From positions 1,178,001 through 1,242,000 of the forward strand of contig JABYQQ010000003.1 in assembly GCA_022605405.1 (NCBI GenBank): a stretch of DNA of 64,000 bases. The letters are read 5' to 3'. Position 1 is the stretch's first letter, and every line of letters begins with the position of its first letter. Source of the stretch: Earliella scabrosa (Eukaryota; Basidiomycota; Agaricomycetes; Polyporales; Polyporaceae). This document shows positions 11,512-24,476 of this stretch, piece by piece. A program made the translations under genes and the position numbers. The notes under the pieces are model-generated. The model did no database searches, was not told the DNA's origin, and worked only from the letters and a program-made list of their open reading frames with translations.

Positions 11512-13953
11512 TCAGAAAGGAAGGACCGCTAGACCGAGCAGAGCAGATCCGAGTACAGTCCAGACAGAGGTCGAGCCAAGTGGGGATGAGTTGGGCTGAG
11601 TAGGCTGTCCCACAGCAGAGCCAGGGTCGCCGCCAGCGCCAGACTGCGCACCGGTTGACGAAAGAGAACTGTTGCCCATGATCTGCGAATACATTTGGAA
11701 GGCCGCCTCGCCCACCGCCAGAGTACCGTGGGTGTACGCCGGGACCTCGTGGCCACTGTGGACGTCGGTTGTGAGTAAGCAGGACGAATAGGCCATGGCC
11801 GTTAGTAGTTCGGCGGCGGCGGAATCGGAGATAACTCACGCGCCGTAGATGCGGACGTAAGAGAACGTCCCAGCGTTCTTGTATATGCCTGTAACTTGGC
11901 CGCGCACCGTGTAGTTCGTGAACTCTTGCTTGGCGTACTCGTCTGTGAATCTTGTCTGGAGCGCATCGACCTACAGACGAATGTGAATGGTACAATGACC
12001 AGAGTGTGTGGCAGACTCACCATGGCTTCGACACCGTCAAAGTTTAGGATGTAATCCTGCACAGCTTGTTTCGGTAAGTGCCCCGATGAAACGGTATGAA
12101 ACGTACCGCGTCGCCGTCGTAGATGATAGTCCGCACGCCGGCATTGATGACAGATTCCAACAATGGCCTAGAGTTCCGCATCCAATCGCCAGTTCTCGCA
12201 AAGTTCACGTATATCCTGTCGTTGCTCATCTGCCAGTCCGACTCAGCACCAATCTTGTCCATGAGCGCACGGTCGCCGAGGTAGCCGTCAAGAGAGGGCG
12301 GGTATGGATCCGGGTACAAACTGAGGACATAGTACGGGTCGTACGGTCCTAGAAGAGGGTTCAGAATCGCGCGGTTGCAGAAATTCTGAGCGGATGCGCA
12401 TGTCTGGTCTACGTCCAGACTGTAGCAAGCTGTGATCTATACGGCGATTGTTATCCGGACAGTACCACAACAGTCATTAGCGAATCACGCACCATATCCT
12501 TGCAACCGCCAGGCCTCGTCCACGCATCCGATGCGGACTCCGCGACGTCAGAGGAGGTAAGAGGATGGTACCTGTGGATGTGTTCAACCAGGCCTGACAA
12601 CCATGTGGCAGCGAGTGACACATACGGGTTCGATGCGGAATAGCTCAAATATCCGGGATATTGAACAAGGGGGTCCTGTGCCGAACAGCAATCGTCAGCA
12701 CGGCACGGTCGGATGCAGTACTGGTCCGGATGAAATTGGAGAGACTGACCGTCAGACCATTGCCGATGCCCAAGACTTTGAGGTTGATGGTCGTACCAGT
12801 CACGGCGCCATTAGCGATGCCATCGTTCTGCTCCAGGATGTACCTAGTGGTCGGAGCCGCGTTAGCATACACGGAAATCATACGTGCGTGATTCCATGGT
12901 TGCTTACGAGGCAATTGTAGGGCCATAGTGACCTCCATAGCTATCAGATCGGTCAATGATGCTGTCCAGTGATCATCACGGAGAAACACAGCTTACGACT
13001 CCGTCCACAGAGCGAAATTGTTATCCTTGTACCTGGAGAACTTGGAGTCCGCAAAGAAGATCTGCAAGAACTGAGGAACGCATGGGGAGTGTGAAAAATC
13101 AATGTTGTTGTTGGGTGACATCAGCCGAGTGGATGTATGCGCACCTGCCACACGCCTTCTGCTGCTTGGCGCGAAGTGCCCACTGTTAGCTCGCCATGTG
13201 AGAAGCCAGCCCCAACGGGTTGGTCGAGGTACAACCTGGCCGGTGGGGTAAGGTTGCGAGACAGGTTCGAAGGCACGAGACACGCGGTCACTCGATCGCG
13301 CGTGGGACTCACATGTTCGAGACGTTGTTCCACGAGAACGGGTTGAGTCTAACTTCGGAGCTGTCGTTGGTAATCCTGCACGGACCGTTCTCTTGGAAGA
13401 GTCCGATCATGGACGAACTGCCCGGCTGAACAAGCGAAGAGTCAGCATAACGTCTGATACGTATTAGGGCTTCATACCCCGCCATTGAGCCATATCGTCA
13501 GAGGGGCCGAGTCTGGGTTTTCCCGAGCGGCAAAGAACCAGAACCTGGGACGGGTGGTGAAGTGCGATCAGGGAAAACGTTAGCGGTGGATCGATGGAGG
13601 GCGAAACGCGAAAGAGGTGATGGTTAGTGCGAGATTACGGCGATAGGGCGGGCCGCTTACCAGAGACTCTGGTTGGCAGTGAGGTCACCGTAGCCAGAGG
13701 CTTGGTAAACTCCAGGGGTCGTCTCGCAAACGCCACTGTTCTCAACGACACGCAGTTTGCCTGGAGTGGTGGTGATGGTGGTGTTTGGGGCAGCAGCCAA
13801 GATGACGGGCTTGGAAGCGGAGGCGTCTGGCGAATCGGAGTCTGGGACGACCCCGAACCTGCCGTCGAAGGCAGGAACTTGGCCAGCAAGAACCTGTGCA
13901 GCGAGGGCAAGGAGGCCCAGGAGGACGGGCCGGGGGCGCGTGGGGAGAGCCAT
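11512..13953 (-). CDS. Serine carboxypeptidase (S10), GPI/tail-anchored
   Basis: A chain of about a dozen exons encodes roughly 540 residues. It starts [20 protein letters not shown], a clear signal peptide. The S10 landmarks appear in order: WLNGGPGSSS (oxyanion loop), [23 protein letters not shown] around the catalytic Ser, [14 protein letters not shown] with the catalytic Asp, and [10 protein letters not shown] with the catalytic His. The enzyme releases C-terminal residues from peptides at acid pH, in the vacuole or outside the cell. After the catalytic His a Ser/Gly/Pro linker leads to a hydrophobic end ([14 protein letters not shown]), which fits a GPI-attachment signal, so wall or membrane display is likely. 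The catalytic Ser is in TESYGG rather than the usual GESYGG. Individual exon ends were not all fixed. Confidence 0.9.
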
Positions 13954-16900
13954 GCGGAGATCAGAGGTGGACGAGGGGCGTGGAATGGTGGGACGCGGCC
14001 TGGATACGCTCGGACTCGGAGTCGCGGCGGCGGACAAGATGGCAGTCGGTAGCGCGTGTCCGACGGTGGATGAGAGGCGAACCTAGTCCGGAGACGCCCA
14101 GGGCAGAGCTCGTGTCATCAATGTGATGGCTATGCTCCTGATCCCACTTGCCCGATCTGGCACAGCGCGATCACGCTAGCCCTCGTTCAGTCGGCTGCTC
14201 GCACCCCGCCAGCAGCCGCCACTCGTCTTCTGATTGCCCACCGCCGTGCAAGGCAATCCCAAACACCAAGGCCTCGCTGCCGTGCCTGTTCATCACCTCC
14301 GATATCCGTCACATTCTCTCCCTGCCCGACCGCCGCACCATGCCCGCCTCGCGGCGCGGCGGCGGCCATCGCCCACGTCTACGACATGATTCGAACCCAC
14401 CGACGAGCCCAGATTGGCTCCACCACCACCTATGCCACAGCACTCCGAGCCACCTCGGGGCTCCTGTCATTGTCGACAGTGCTCGTGACAGTTCAGGCGG
14501 TGCCCCCGATGAACAACCAGATAGGGCATTGCCGCCATTCGATCCAAGATTGAACCATATAGCGACCCTCCATGCACGGCCACCAGTAAGCGCACGTGTA
14601 TGCGGCAGAATAAATTATCGCCATATTATCCCCGCCACCGCCGTGAGATTGCTGACCGACCAATACCTCTAAAAGGCTAAGAATGATCCGTACCCCGTAA
14701 CAGATCGGTGGGGCGGTGGCTCGGTACGGATGTGGGTGCAATAACGAATCGTCCGCCGTCCGGACTCCGTGTGGCCCGTGGGCAAGGGGTCGTTCCGGAA
14801 ACAATGAGTGGCGGCCATCTCGGACGCTCCGATGTGCCTCGGAAGGACCAAGGGCCTCTTTACAGCATCCTTCATCCGGGTATGCCTTCTCTGACGGCTC
14901 TGCGTGATCCCCGCAAGGCTCCCTGGGCCCACCTACTCACTCGTAGTCACACATGCATGACGCGCACACGTCGCCACCATGTCGTTGCAGCAGATCGGAC
15001 GCCTCGCACAAGGCGCGCCCTCCCGGCCCGTCGGCCATGAGTTGGTGGCATGGAGACGCGTTGGAACGGACTGACGTTGGTGAGAACGTCAGCACGCAAG
15101 ACTCATTCGTACCCTATACTGAGCTGTAGGTTTGCGAATACCATGGAAACACGTTCGGAGCGCTAGCTTTTGGACAGCCAAGAACAGACAGACGTACCGG
15201 TGTATGAGGTTCCCTCATTCGCGCGAGATGTGCGGACGAACGGACCATGGATGGAATAACAAAAACGGAAGGCTCACCTTGTACTTTCGTCGGCCCATAT
15301 GAGTTCCATGCGCCCAACGTCTGGCGAGCGCGCCCCCCTGAACGCCGAAGCACAATGTGATGCTCTGGTGTCTCGTGCCACAAGAACATAAAGTGACAGA
15401 AACACCGCTGGGTGACTGTGTAACGAACTTAGGACCATACCCAGACACGGAGGGCAAGTTGGGTGTGAACTTACTCCAGGATCCGGTGCGTTGGTGCGGT
15501 AACACACACGAAGAAGCCTATGATTCTTGATGAGTAACAATGCATCCACCTCCTGGGACGAATGCTTAAAGCGCGTCGGTGATTGTTGCAATTGGTATAT
15601 CGACGTTGGAAGTGATGTACGATGTACAGTTCGCAGAACATACATTGCCTGGAAAGGCTGCGGCGGCCTGTCTAGTCCCGAACACCCCGAGGTGGAGATG
15701 GCCGCAATGCAAGTGCTTGATGTCGGCCGGCCTAATCCTGGTGCACGCGCTTGCGTGCAGTAACGGATCGGTGGAAGACGACATCCTGCATACGTACGGT
15801 CGTCTGGTGGAGAAGGTCGGCGGAGGTTGGTCGGCGGTTGAATTTTGGAGTATTCACGCACCATCGCATGGGGTCCTGCCATGGCATCACGGCTTCGGAA
15901 GCTCGGGAGTACGTTTCCTCCTGGCCATTGCGCCACCCATCTATTGTCTCTGGCCGACGAATTACGGTCAGCGAGCACGCCCAAAGGCGATAGCAGTATG
16001 GAGGGGAACCAGCATTCGCGCCGCAGCGCCGCCGCCCACCATGAGATACATATACGTCCGCGTTAAACTGCGCACCGTGCCAACAAGTGCGGGCGCAGCT
16101 CCGGGGTGGGCTAGGGCCGCAATACGTCGCAGTTGTGGGGTCAAGCTTGGACTAACCTGGACAGCCCTCGGCCGGCGGCACCAAGTTAGGCGAATGCCGA
16201 CGTCGAGGGTGATCCCTCTAGATTGCCGGAAAAGAGGACTCTTGGGATCAGGGCAATATGTGCAGTTGCCTACTTGGCCCTATCGCTTAGTGCATCCAGG
16301 GAGGGACACGATCTTCTGTCGGGAAAAGCTTTTGTCCGCTTCCTGTATGATCAACAGGTGGTCGGTATGGCCCCTAGAAAGGCACCACCTGGTTCCTTCG
16401 GCCACGAACGCTAGAACGTTTGGCAAGTTGATGAGACGACCGGGAGGTGTTGGCACGATATTGCATGACTGATGAGGTCGGTGAAGGTCGGTGAGCGAAG
16501 GATTATTCAGGAATTTGACAGATGGGACGCGACGCATGATCTGAAGTGAGTGGTCGAAGATAGCAATGAGATCATCGAAGTTCGTAGGATCCGCGGTGGA
16601 GGCTGTCCACCGTGATGGCGAACGCGACCGAGGCGGCAACAGTACTGGGTCGGGGAAGGAGCGCAGCACACAAACCGCGTGTTCGGCAGGGCTGCAGGAA
16701 TCAGCGTCGTTGGGTAGAACGAGAGCTTCTACGGGCTGGCTCGGATGGTATACGGCTTCCTGGGGATAGGGCTTCTTGGCCCGGAGATGAAGGCGGACAT
16801 CCGGACAAGTGTACAGTGGACGGTCTCCTATGGTGAAGAAAGAACGTGGACCCTGGTTCGGAACTAGTACGTCGAACTGAGTTCACGGCAGAGCCGACTC

Positions 16901-18019
16901 CAGCGTGCGAGAGCGTGGTTCTGAAACACATTGCGAGGGAATTGAGCGAACGAGGTTATGGTAGAGGGTCGTGACGGCAGTACTGAGAGGATGGCGAGAA
17001 CAGGGCGAGAACAGGTTAAGGTTAGGGCGAATGGCCAAGTGGTCATTGGGGCAAGCATCCGATCAGCGACGGAACAGTGGGGATGGATGTTGCGTAAGTG
17101 TATGAGGAGTTTCCTTAGTCAACTGGTCAGAAGGGATACGGAGAATGTTGCGATGGGGCACAACGATCAAATTAGGTCGAAAGCAGCGAGGGAACGTCGG
17201 AGCTGTGAGTGCGGGCAATTGGAAAATGGAGGGATGGGTGCGTGAGGACGGGGGGCTGTGCCAGAGGAGGAGGCAAGGCGCGAGGTGCTGATAGAACAGG
17301 GATACGGTTTGGCAGCGAAGTTGATGCTATGATTCGCGGAGAGAGGGCGAGAGGGTGATGCTGGCTGGGGCTGGCTGATGCAAGCGTGATGAGCCCCCGA
17401 ATCAGGCAGAATCTCTGGATGCCGGCCGCTCTCAGGCGGCGGGAGGAGGGCTGATTGGGATGCAACTGGGATGCAATACTGTCCGACCGTCTCTGACGCG
17501 GGCTGTCAGAACAGGCTGTCAATGCACTCTCGCGGCGAGAAGCAGGCGCGCTCGCCCGAGTCAGTTCGTCGTGTGGGCGGTGCCGAGAGCTGGTGCGTGC
17601 GTCACCGTGGCTGGTTCGCGTGCGTCGAGGCGAGGCAGCCACGGCCCGGGCGACGCTGGCCGCGAGCGAGCGAAAACGAAAACAGGTCGGAATTGGTGAG
17701 ATTAAAGCTGATTAAAAACGCGATGGAATCATGCAGAATCAACTTGGCGACAAACGGAGTGCGATGAGGAGGCCCCGACGGTTGTGTCGATGGCCCATTG
17801 ATGGCCAGCCCAGTATGGCAACCGTCGATGCTAGGCCGGCGGCTCGACTCGGCAACGGCGGCACAGCATGGGCGGGGAGTGGGAAACAAGCCTACGTGTG
17901 CCTAATCCGCAGCCGCATCCCTTTTCTCCCTCCTCCATCTTGCTCCCATTCCACTCGCCCTCCCTTTGCCTGCACTCATATACCTGCCTCCGCAGTTATA
18001 AACCTCCCTCCTCCCTGCC
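13954..18019. other. Gene-poor 4 kb region before the C2H2 factor
   Basis: I find no multi-exon gene I can defend. The longest open frame is 15579-16472 (+, 297 codons), with no recognisable motif. On the minus strand 16280-16669 reads somewhat protein-like (FDDLIAIFDHSLQIM), but it has no start context or neighbours. From about 17300 to 18019 the sequence becomes a CT/AG-skewed promoter leading into the transcription factor. The region may hold decayed genes, a long regulatory region or a non-coding RNA. Confidence 0.4.
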
Positions 18020-19263
18020 ATGTCCGACCCAACTTTCGCCCAGTTCTACCCTCAGTCCGCGGCCTTCGAGCCCCAAGCCTATCACAAGCTCGACACCGCA
18101 GCTCCTCCCACCATCGCCCTCGACTCCGCCGAGAACCAGAAGCAGTCCTTCGACTTCTTCAACTACTCGCAGTCCGGCTTAGACGTCGTCGCCCCTCACC
18201 CCGACCAGTTCGAGCTTGAACTCGATAACTCCCTCGCAGCCTTCGACGCGGAGCTGAGTATCCTCCCCATCGACACAGCCGACTTCAGCTTCTACCGCTC
18301 GGCCACCCCCACGTTCGGGCCCCCCTCGACCTTCACCGTCTCTTCCGAGTCGGTGTCGGGTTATGATTCTGCGTACAACGACAACTTATCCAGTCGTTCA
18401 GAGAGCTTCTACAACTTCAACGCCCAGTCTCCCACGTCCAACTACGCTTCCAGCGTCTACTCCTCCCTCACCCAAGAGCACCTCGACATGGACTTCCAGC
18501 GCATGGGCATGCCCACCGACGACCCCAACTCGTTCGGTGCCCTCCCCGGCTCCCGCAGCTCCCCGGGCAGCGTCCCCAACATCTCGCAGTACTCGCCTGC
18601 GTTCTCCTCCCCGCGCGGGTCCTTCTCAGACTACGAGCCCGCGCAGCCGCAGCAGGTCCGGCTCGGCAGTTCCGCTGCCTCCGACTACTACCCGCAGGCG
18701 CAGGTGCAGATCAACAAGTATGCAGCCAGTGCTCGCGTCATGCAGCAACCCCCTCAAGCCCGGTCGACGGCGAGCATGTCGCCCCAGCTCTCGGCGCTGT
18801 CGCACCCGTCGGCCGGCTCCCATCACCCCTCGCTCAGCGTCCAGCGGACGAAGATGGAACACATGCATGACGACCCCAAGCGCAAGTATCAATGCCCGAC
18901 CTGCCCCAGAGGTATGCGATGACCATATGTGGAGGAATCAGTCTTTGGTCTGACATGATGTCCGCAGCGTTCGCTCGTGCCTACAATCTCAAGACGCACA
19001 TCCAGACGCACGACCCGAACCGCCTTAAGCCGTACGCCTGCCACCACAAGTCGTGTGGACGTTCGTTCAGTCGCAAGCATGACCTCACCCGTCACATGGT
19101 CTCCATCCATCGTGCTGAGTCAGTGACCGCCTTGTCGGCAGCCACGAACCCCCCGCGGTCCATTGGCGTTGACAGCGGGCGTCGCGCCTGGTGCGACCAT
19201 TGCGGCCGTAGCTGGGTCGGGAAGGGCAAGGAGCAGGGCTGCGAGTGCAACGATGTGAAGTAA
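18020..19263 (+). CDS. C2H2 zinc-finger transcription factor
   Basis: Two exons (18020-18911 and 18968-19263) give 395 residues. The first 290 residues are Ser/Pro/Tyr/Gln-rich and disordered, typical of a fungal activation domain. They are followed by two C2H2 fingers: YQCPTCPR-AFARAYNLKTHIQTH, split by the intron inside the finger, and YACHHKSCGRSFSRKHDLTRHMVSIH. The spacer HDPNRLKPYAC between fingers is longer than a classical TGEKP linker. A C-terminal Cys/His set (WCDHCGRSW ... GCECN) follows and may be a third zinc site. The protein should bind DNA in the nucleus; the target and ortholog name are not certain. It stands alone between gene-poor flanks of 4.0 and 2.3 kb, as often seen for developmentally controlled regulators. 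Confidence 0.92.
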
Positions 19264-20808
19264 TCGTGGACGTGTTGTTAACCCCTATGCATCTGCCTCC
19301 TCTGGTTTGCGTACGTCTACCCCCTTAATTTATTCAGCTCAACGCTTACCCCTGTGTGCAGCACCGGCAACAATCACGTCCGTCTAGCGGCGTAGAGACT
19401 CCGTCAAGGTCTATATGGTCTGACCGTGGTATGCTCTCACCGTGACGACGATGATGTTTGACGACCTCTGTGTATCGTCCACGGGTTTTGAGTTCACGCG
19501 TGCCCTGTAGACATATGCCTTCCGTCGAATATCCCCTTCTCGCCTGTCATCATATTCATGCTTGGTTGTCTGGCGGTTGTCTATGCTCTCCACCCTCCTT
19601 CTGCTGCTCCTTTCCGATTCTGATTGTTCTGCGTTGACTGTATCCGGCGTAATCATATATATGTTGAATAACGTTCGCTTCTTGATTGATCTGTACCATC
19701 CTCCGTAATCCATGTCTCCTATGCCAATTGTCCTTGGATTGTGTGTCTAGCCGTTCGGCTGTCGAGGCAACTGTGAGTCGTTCACGTCCTTTAGACTGAC
19801 CGTCACTGACGGCTTTGTGGCGCTGACGGCTCCAATAGTTTGTTTCTCGTCGGGTACACACAAATCCATGGAAACAGTTGTGGGTCCATGTTGACATCGA
19901 TGCAAAGGAACTGCGCCGGAGCCGCGGCGCAGTCGACTGTCACTCATCGGCAATGGCAGAATCTCGGTCAGCTAGATGCTTCATCCGACTTGCACGATGG
20001 TACCAAACTGACTCGCAACTGAGCTGTTTCTGTCAGTACAGGACAGTGAAAGGGGCCAGTTTGACTTCGTGATTTATTGCACGAGCGAGGCCGTACGCTG
20101 CAGTGCTTGGTCTCCATGAACGCAATCACATTTGTCGCACAGCAACATGTGAAAGGACCGTGACTAGAGCTTCAGCTGCTACTCTCCATCGTCCCAGTCG
20201 TGCGATGGATACCCAGGGTATTCCGGCCTTCCGATCATCTCGCCATTGGTCTGCGGGGCTGCTGTGGAGTAAGTATGTGCTTTTCAGGTCGCGTTTCAAT
20301 TGCGTCGGCTCACGAGTCCTCCGGCGCCGCAGCGCTCTCGGGGGTGACGCTGCGGCCGTATGCTGACTCTGCTCGCGCGCGTGGACCACCGCTCTCCCGC
20401 CGGAGGTTTTTGAAGACGCGCCAAGGTGGTCGACCTCTGCAGCATGCGACTTGCAAGACCGCAGCGCTGCCGCAGACTCCTTGGGTTACGTCGAACGCGA
20501 GGCTGATGCTGCGGCGGCTGCGCAGCAGCCACCTGGTGGTTGGTCACCTCAAGCGACTGGTATTCCAAGACCCATGGGGTTCTCTGTCAAAGTCTACCGT
20601 TCGGTCGCGACCAGCTGTTGAGAGCGCTGACACGAGCCGCGAATGTATAGCAGGTCACACTAAGTAAATGCTCGTAGCTCCGCCGGGGTACTAGTATGTC
20701 AGACATCGATCAAAGACCCGATCTCTCTTCAATACTACTTACTCGACATCAGCCGCTCGGACCCTTCCTGATGCACTGTGTATACCCATTTGGCGGTTTG
20801 TGTGTGCA

Positions 20809-20835
20809 GGGGTCGTCGATCTCATCGACGACCCC
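20809..20835. repeat. Perfect 12-bp-arm hairpin
   Basis: GGGGTCGTCGAT is followed by the loop CTC and then ATCGACGACCCC, a perfect inverted repeat with a three-base loop. No T-run follows, so it is not an obvious Pol III stop. Function unknown. Confidence 0.85.
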
Positions 20836-21512
20836 GGTCTTCAAGCATCGCACAAGCCTACTTAGCCACTGCCATCCTGCGCAGTGCGCACTGGGCGCCT
20901 GGTGGCAGTTGACTCACGTGATCGACGCAACGACACAGGTGTTCTGTAGGGCCTGCCGTCCGCGTCATCCGTTCGTCTCATTGACGATCGGGATGAAGTC
21001 ACCTATGTGCACAATGGCCGCGACTCCGGACTACCCTGGCAAATGACCACGGTGCGTTTAGGTGAATCCGTCCGAGGCGCACTCATCTGACGGTACTCAG
21101 TGACCAATATTATTCAGCCACTTCGGAATCCGCTCCCGGCTGCTAATCGAGGTATGACGTACGCCCTTGCAGCACATCTCGTTAACCCTCTCATGTTTTC
21201 ACGCCCTACATGAAGTCGACGTGCAAATATCGGCGGCCTCAGGCTACCCTAGTGTGCAATTCGATGTGGTCACCATCAGGCTGCACACCGTAGGATGCAA
21301 TCCGCCTACTCTCACAGTCCGCAACGCGTAGCGCTGTGTTACGATTGCATGACTCTGAGTAGGAGGATGTGCGTCATGGCGCGATGGACAGCCAAAGCAT
21401 TCACCTGAAGTTTACTTCTCCCTTCCATACTAGGACGCAGAGTTAGTCCGAGTGACGCCTCCATGACGTCGTGTTGCCCTTCGCTTCACTTTCCCTTCAC
21501 GCATCGGGCGAG

Positions 21513-21518
21513 TATAAT
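21513..21518 (+). promoter_or_regulatory. TATA-like box of catalase
   Basis: TATAAT lies about 56 bases before the ATG at 21569, similar to the spacing seen for other TATA-like elements in this window. Confidence 0.3.
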
Positions 21519-21568
21519 AGCGCTAGCCGCCGCGAGAGGCTGCCCACATCCCTCTCGTGTCTTCCATT

Positions 21569-24381
21569 ATGTCCTCTGCCATCGGATCTGTCAAAGAGGC
21601 ATTCACTTCCGTAACCGGCCACACCGCCAAAGTCGCCGACCTCCAGAAGGCGACCTTGGATACAGCCAAGAAGCCCGGGAAGGGTCTGACGACCGACCAT
21701 GGCGTCTTCATATCCGACACGGACAACTGGTAAGTTCTTTGGCGCATATAGTCTGCGTTTCTTCTGACGCTGAACAATATGAATCTAGGCTCCGCGCCAC
21801 GGACGGTGCGCGTCCCGGACCAGCTCTACTCGAAGATCAGGTTTGTCACTGCGCCATTTCCAATGATTGAGCCACTGGAACGTCGCCCCTATCAGATTGC
21901 CCGGGAGAAGATAATGCGGTTTGACCACGAGCGCATCCCTGAGGTCAGCATCCTCTGACTTTGAAGTCCGAAACAGTCTGCTGACGTCCGCCGATGTAGC
22001 GTGTCGTCCACGCCCGTGGTGCCGGAGCTCACGGATACTTCAAGGTGATCGTGGAGTCTTCTACCACTGATGCATACAATCTCTGACACGCCACATGCCC
22101 GCCGATGCACTCAGGTATACGACGACAGGGCGTCCAAGTACACCTTTGCGCGAGTGCTGACGGATGCCTCCCGAATTACACCCACTTTCGTCCGCTTCAG
22201 TACCGTCCAAGGTTCTCGTGGGAGCGCAGTACGTACGTCTCCGTTTTCGCTCGGGATACCATAATCACCGGCCTCGTCGCGCAGGATACTGTTCGCGACG
22301 TTCGTGGGTTTGCGGTTAAGTTCTACACGGACGAAGGGAACTGGGACATCGTCGGTAACAACATACCCGTGTTCTTCATTCAAGACGCCATCAAGTTCCC
22401 CGACATTGTCCATGCCGTTAAACCCGAGCCTCACAACGAGGTTCCCACTGGTCAGAGCGCTCACAACAACTTCTGGGACTTTGTCGGTCTTCAGCCTGAG
22501 TGTATGCGCGTTTTGCGTTCTTCGTCGTGCGTGTGTCGCTGACGGCTGTTACACAGCTGCTCACATGATCATGTGGGTTATGTCTGACCGTGCTATCCCT
22601 CGGTCTTATCGGATGATGCAAGGCTTTGGCGTGAACACTTGTGAGTTGCGCGGTTGGGTTGACCAAAGGAGAGTATTAACTGCCGTGAGCAGTTACTTTG
22701 GTTAACGCGCAGGATGAACGCTTCTTCGTGAAGTTTCACTGGATCCCGGAGCTCGGAGTCCATAGCCTGGCGTGGGACGAAGCTCTGAAAATCGCCGGTC
22801 AGGACCCTGGTATGTCGACTCGATCTGCACATCAGTGCGCAGGTGACACTCACGGTACGACCTCTAGACTTCCATCGCAAGGATTTGGAGGAAGCCATCA
22901 CGTCCGGCGCCTTTCCCAAGTGGCAGCTCGGCATTCAGGTGATCCCCGAGGCGCGAGAGAACGACTTTGACTTCGACATCCTAGACGCTACGAAGATATG
23001 GCCGGAGGAGTTGGTCCCGGTCGAGATCATCGGAGAGTTGGTCCTCAACCGTACCGTCGACGAGTACTTCTCGGAAACGGAACAGGTTGCCTTCTGCACA
23101 TCTCACATCGTTCCCGGCATCGGTTTCAGCGACGACCCTCTCCTCACAGGTCGTAACTTTTCGTACTTCGACACCCAGCTGTCCCGGCTTGGCGTCAATT
23201 GGCAGCAGCTTCCTATCAACCGTCCTATCTGCCCTGTCATGAATCATCACCGCGATGGCGCTATGCAGCATAAGATCACCAAGGGTCCCAACTATTGGCC
23301 CAACAGGCACTCGCTCGTTGCACCGGTTCATCCTACGGAGGGCGGTTATGCAGAGTGGGTACTCCATGTTCGAGTGTCTATCTTTGTCGGTGTCTCATTG
23401 TTACAAACAGATTCCCGCAGAAGGTCCAGGGGATGAAGCAGCGGCTACGTAGCGCGAAATTCCAGGAGCACTTCAGCCACGCTCAGCTCTTCTACAACTC
23501 GCTGGCGGAGCACGAGAAAGCTCACCTCGTTTCCGCGCTCTCCTTCGAACTCGACCATTGCGATGATCCAGTCGTCTACGAGACCTACACCAAGGTCCTC
23601 AACAACGTCGACTTCGATCTCGCCAAGCAGGTGGCCACGAACGTTGGGGGTATCGTCCCCGACAAGCCCGCACGCGAGAACCGAGGTCAGAGCTCTTCCA
23701 AGCTCTCCCAGCTTAGCTTTGCCCCCAAGGAGCCTACGATCAAGTCACGTCGTATCGCTATCCTCCTCGCCGACGGTTTCAACCTCCATGAGGTGCAGGC
23801 ACTCCGCGCGGCACTGAAGGCGGGTATGGCAAATACCTTCGTCATAGGTCCGCGTCGTGGACAAGTCTACCCCGACGGCGAAGCGGTCGGGTCGGGCAAA
23901 GGTTACCAGGCCGACCATCATTACGAAGGACAGCGCAGCACCATGTTCGACGCCATCCTTATACCAGGCGGTGCTAAACACGCGCAAGCTTTGGCGGGCA
24001 ATGGACGTACCGTCCACTGGGTCCGCGAAGCGTTTGGTCACTGTAAGGCAATTGGTGCTCTTGGCGAAGGTATGATGCACATCCATCGTCCTGACTCTGA
24101 GTTCTGATCGTGGTCGCCGTGTATGGATATTAGGTGTCGCGTTCCTGCGAGAAGCCGTCCAACTTCCCGTACAGTTGGCCCCCGACCTGAGCAGCAACAG
24201 CGTAACGCAGTCGTACGGAGTCGTGACAGCGGGCAAATACGATGCTGGCTCTGCGGCAGCTGGCATGCTCACCATCAAGCAGGACGAGAAAAGTTTCATC
24301 TCGAGTTTCGCCTACGAAGTCAGCCAACACCGCTGTTACGCGCGCGAGAATGATGGGCTGGCGTCGAAGGTTGCGTATTGA
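21569..24381 (+). CDS. Large-subunit heme catalase with DJ-1/PfpI-like tail
   Basis: Eleven exons (21569-21729, 21789-21840, 21896-21943, 22000-22044, 22115-22228, 22285-22501, 22557-22640, 22693-22809, 22868-23354, 23411-24069, 24134-24381) give 743 residues, the size of clade 2 large catalases. The catalytic His is in [12 protein letters not shown] (about residue 90), the distal Asn in [11 protein letters not shown] (about 163), and the heme-ligand Tyr in [14 protein letters not shown] (about 378). From about residue 552, [26 protein letters not shown] and AIGALGEGV mark the class I glutaminase/DJ-1-like domain typical of large catalases. The enzyme splits hydrogen peroxide. No signal peptide is visible at the N-terminus ([12 protein letters not shown]), so a cytosolic or peroxisomal location is more likely than secretion. 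The GA donor split at 23354 (GTGGGT) is needed to give YAEFPQKVQG. Confidence 0.96.
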
Positions 24382-24467
24382 GGCGGTCAGACAATTGTTG
24401 TACAAAAGCGTAGTACTGCGTAACGTTGGCAAGGTTGATATGTATGATTAGCGACGCTGTACAGTCC

Positions 24468-24472
24468 AAAAA
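24468..24472 (-). terminator. Pol III T-run after tRNA-Lys copy 2
   Basis: AAAAA on the plus strand forms T5 just downstream of the minus-strand tRNA. Confidence 0.6.
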
Positions 24473-24476
24473 CACT

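Larger units (their letters stand above)
19264..21568. other. Gene-poor 2.3 kb between C2H2 factor and catalase
   Basis: Only short, unsupported frames are seen on both strands. The stretch includes a strong hairpin at 20809-20835 and the catalase promoter at its right end. No transposon ends or RNA genes were recognised. Confidence 0.45.

Noticed and set aside
14380..14470. Possible class II tRNA (Ser-like) on the minus strand near GGTTCGAATC
   Set aside because: The T-loop core is present but the flanking T stem (GTGGG versus CATGT) does not pair and no acceptor stem closes, so it is at best a chance match.
15579..16472. 297-codon open frame as a gene
   Set aside because: No recognisable domain, odd composition, no splice partners and no start context; reported only as an observation.
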